Positions 63,737-64,000 of a stretch of DNA of 64,000 nt are shown here, piece by piece. The notes beneath the pieces are model-generated. The model ran no database searches, was not told where the DNA came from, and saw nothing but the letters and a program-made list of their open reading frames with translations. Origin of the DNA: Phycisphaerae bacterium (lineage in GTDB: Bacteria; Planctomycetota; Phycisphaerae; UBA1845; UTPLA1); NCBI GenBank assembly GCA_019636475.1, contig JAHBXN010000012.1, positions 1 through 64,000 of the forward strand. Reading direction: 5' to 3'. The first letter of the stretch is position 1. Each line of letters starts with the position of its first letter. The position numbers and the translations under genes were made by a program.

Positions 63737-64000
63737 GTGCATTGCAAGAAAATGCTGTTCGGTGTCGTACTGATTCTGGCCTGGTGCAATTCCCTTGTCG
63801 CCTCCGGAGTCGACACCGCGTCCATCACGACGCCGGAACCGGCGGACGCCACAAGCGCGCCCGCAGCATCGAAGGGCAGTGGCAAGCCGCAGGTCGAGGT
63901 CTTTATCCCTTCCGTCACCACGCTGTCACAGGCCGCCAGCAAGTCGAAGACCGCTCGCCTCGTCGATGCGCTGAACGGCATGTTCCCCGTTCCGCAGAAC
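63737..64000 (+). CDS. Exported protein of unknown function, cut by the window edge
   Basis: The open frame runs to the window end without a stop (88 codons from GTG 63737). GTG is favoured because GGGAGGG lies 9 nt upstream; ATG 63728 sits directly on that site. A signal peptide (KKMLFGVVLILAWCNSLVAS) is followed by an Ala/Ser/Pro-rich linker and the start of a domain (VEVFIPSVTTLSQAASKSKTARLVDAL). That start loosely resembles a family of planctomycete proteins that open with such a segment (DUF3352-like). The family match is a guess. Confidence 0.55.
   Translation, partial: MHCKKMLFGVVLILAWCNSLVASGVDTASITTPEPADATSAPAASKGSGKPQVEVFIPSVTTLSQAASKSKTARLVDALNGMFPVPQN

Overview
The window reads as a chromosomal segment of a Gram-negative-type bacterium, most likely a member of the Planctomycetota (Phycisphaerae-like). 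I infer this from high-GC coding sequence with long antisense open frames, a secreted C25 peptidase ending in a planctomycete-style dockerin, an MJ0042 zinc-ribbon/Ser-Thr kinase fusion, and lipoproteins without clear relatives. LptF/LptG-type permeases and LpxI point to an outer membrane with lipopolysaccharide. A PBP2-RodA pair points to a peptidoglycan elongation machine. No rRNA, CRISPR array or phage structural genes were seen.

Layout. (1) 1-4730: part of an integrated element ending at the 3' end of an initiator tRNA-Met. It carries two hypothetical genes that both contain an RNxxxH (HEPN-like) motif, a SIR2-like protein, and a tyrosine recombinase with a DnaJ-type zinc-finger insertion. 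(2) 4803-11699: a decayed ISAs1-type transposase, lysine 6-aminotransferase, a diiron/metallo-beta-lactamase-fold protein, an S51 peptidase, an ArsR-type regulator plus SRPBCC protein pair with a palindromic promoter, and a 21-bp degenerate tandem repeat. (3) 11700-22573: C25 peptidase, then an O-antigen/capsule export unit (Wzt, Wzm, GT4), pyruvate kinase, archaeal-type phosphoglycerate mutase and a DUF309 protein. (4) 22548-27334: PilB, PilT and a second PilB for type IV pili or type II secretion. (5) 27891-42012: PBP2, RodA, CYTH protein with a terminator, SDR, Nudix, MFS, LptG, LptF, a HEAT-like exported protein, a CsgG/TolB-like lipoprotein and an HNH nuclease. (6) 42033-49373: SGNH hydrolase, three exported proteins of unknown role, a PilZ-like protein, the kinase and LpxI. 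(7) 49447-55068: a surface glycan locus (SDR, ATP-grasp, GT4, heparinase II/III-like lyase). (8) 55254-63260: two divergent operons of outer-membrane barrel, NHL propeller and multiheme cytochromes. (9) 63261-64000: a gap and the start of another exported protein.

The most interesting part is region 8. A 762-aa predicted outer-membrane beta-barrel, an NHL-propeller lipoprotein and an 11-12-heme protein are linked by 4-nt stop/start overlaps. Facing them across a shared upstream region are a 4-heme lipoprotein and a protein that fuses an NHL propeller to an 8-heme domain. Together they encode 23 CXXCH motifs plus one CX3CH. The layout resembles porin-cytochrome conduits that move electrons through the outer membrane, but the propeller partners and the propeller-cytochrome fusion differ from the well-known MtrCAB and OmbB-OmaB-OmcB sets. 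I propose it as a candidate undescribed conduit or redox surface complex.
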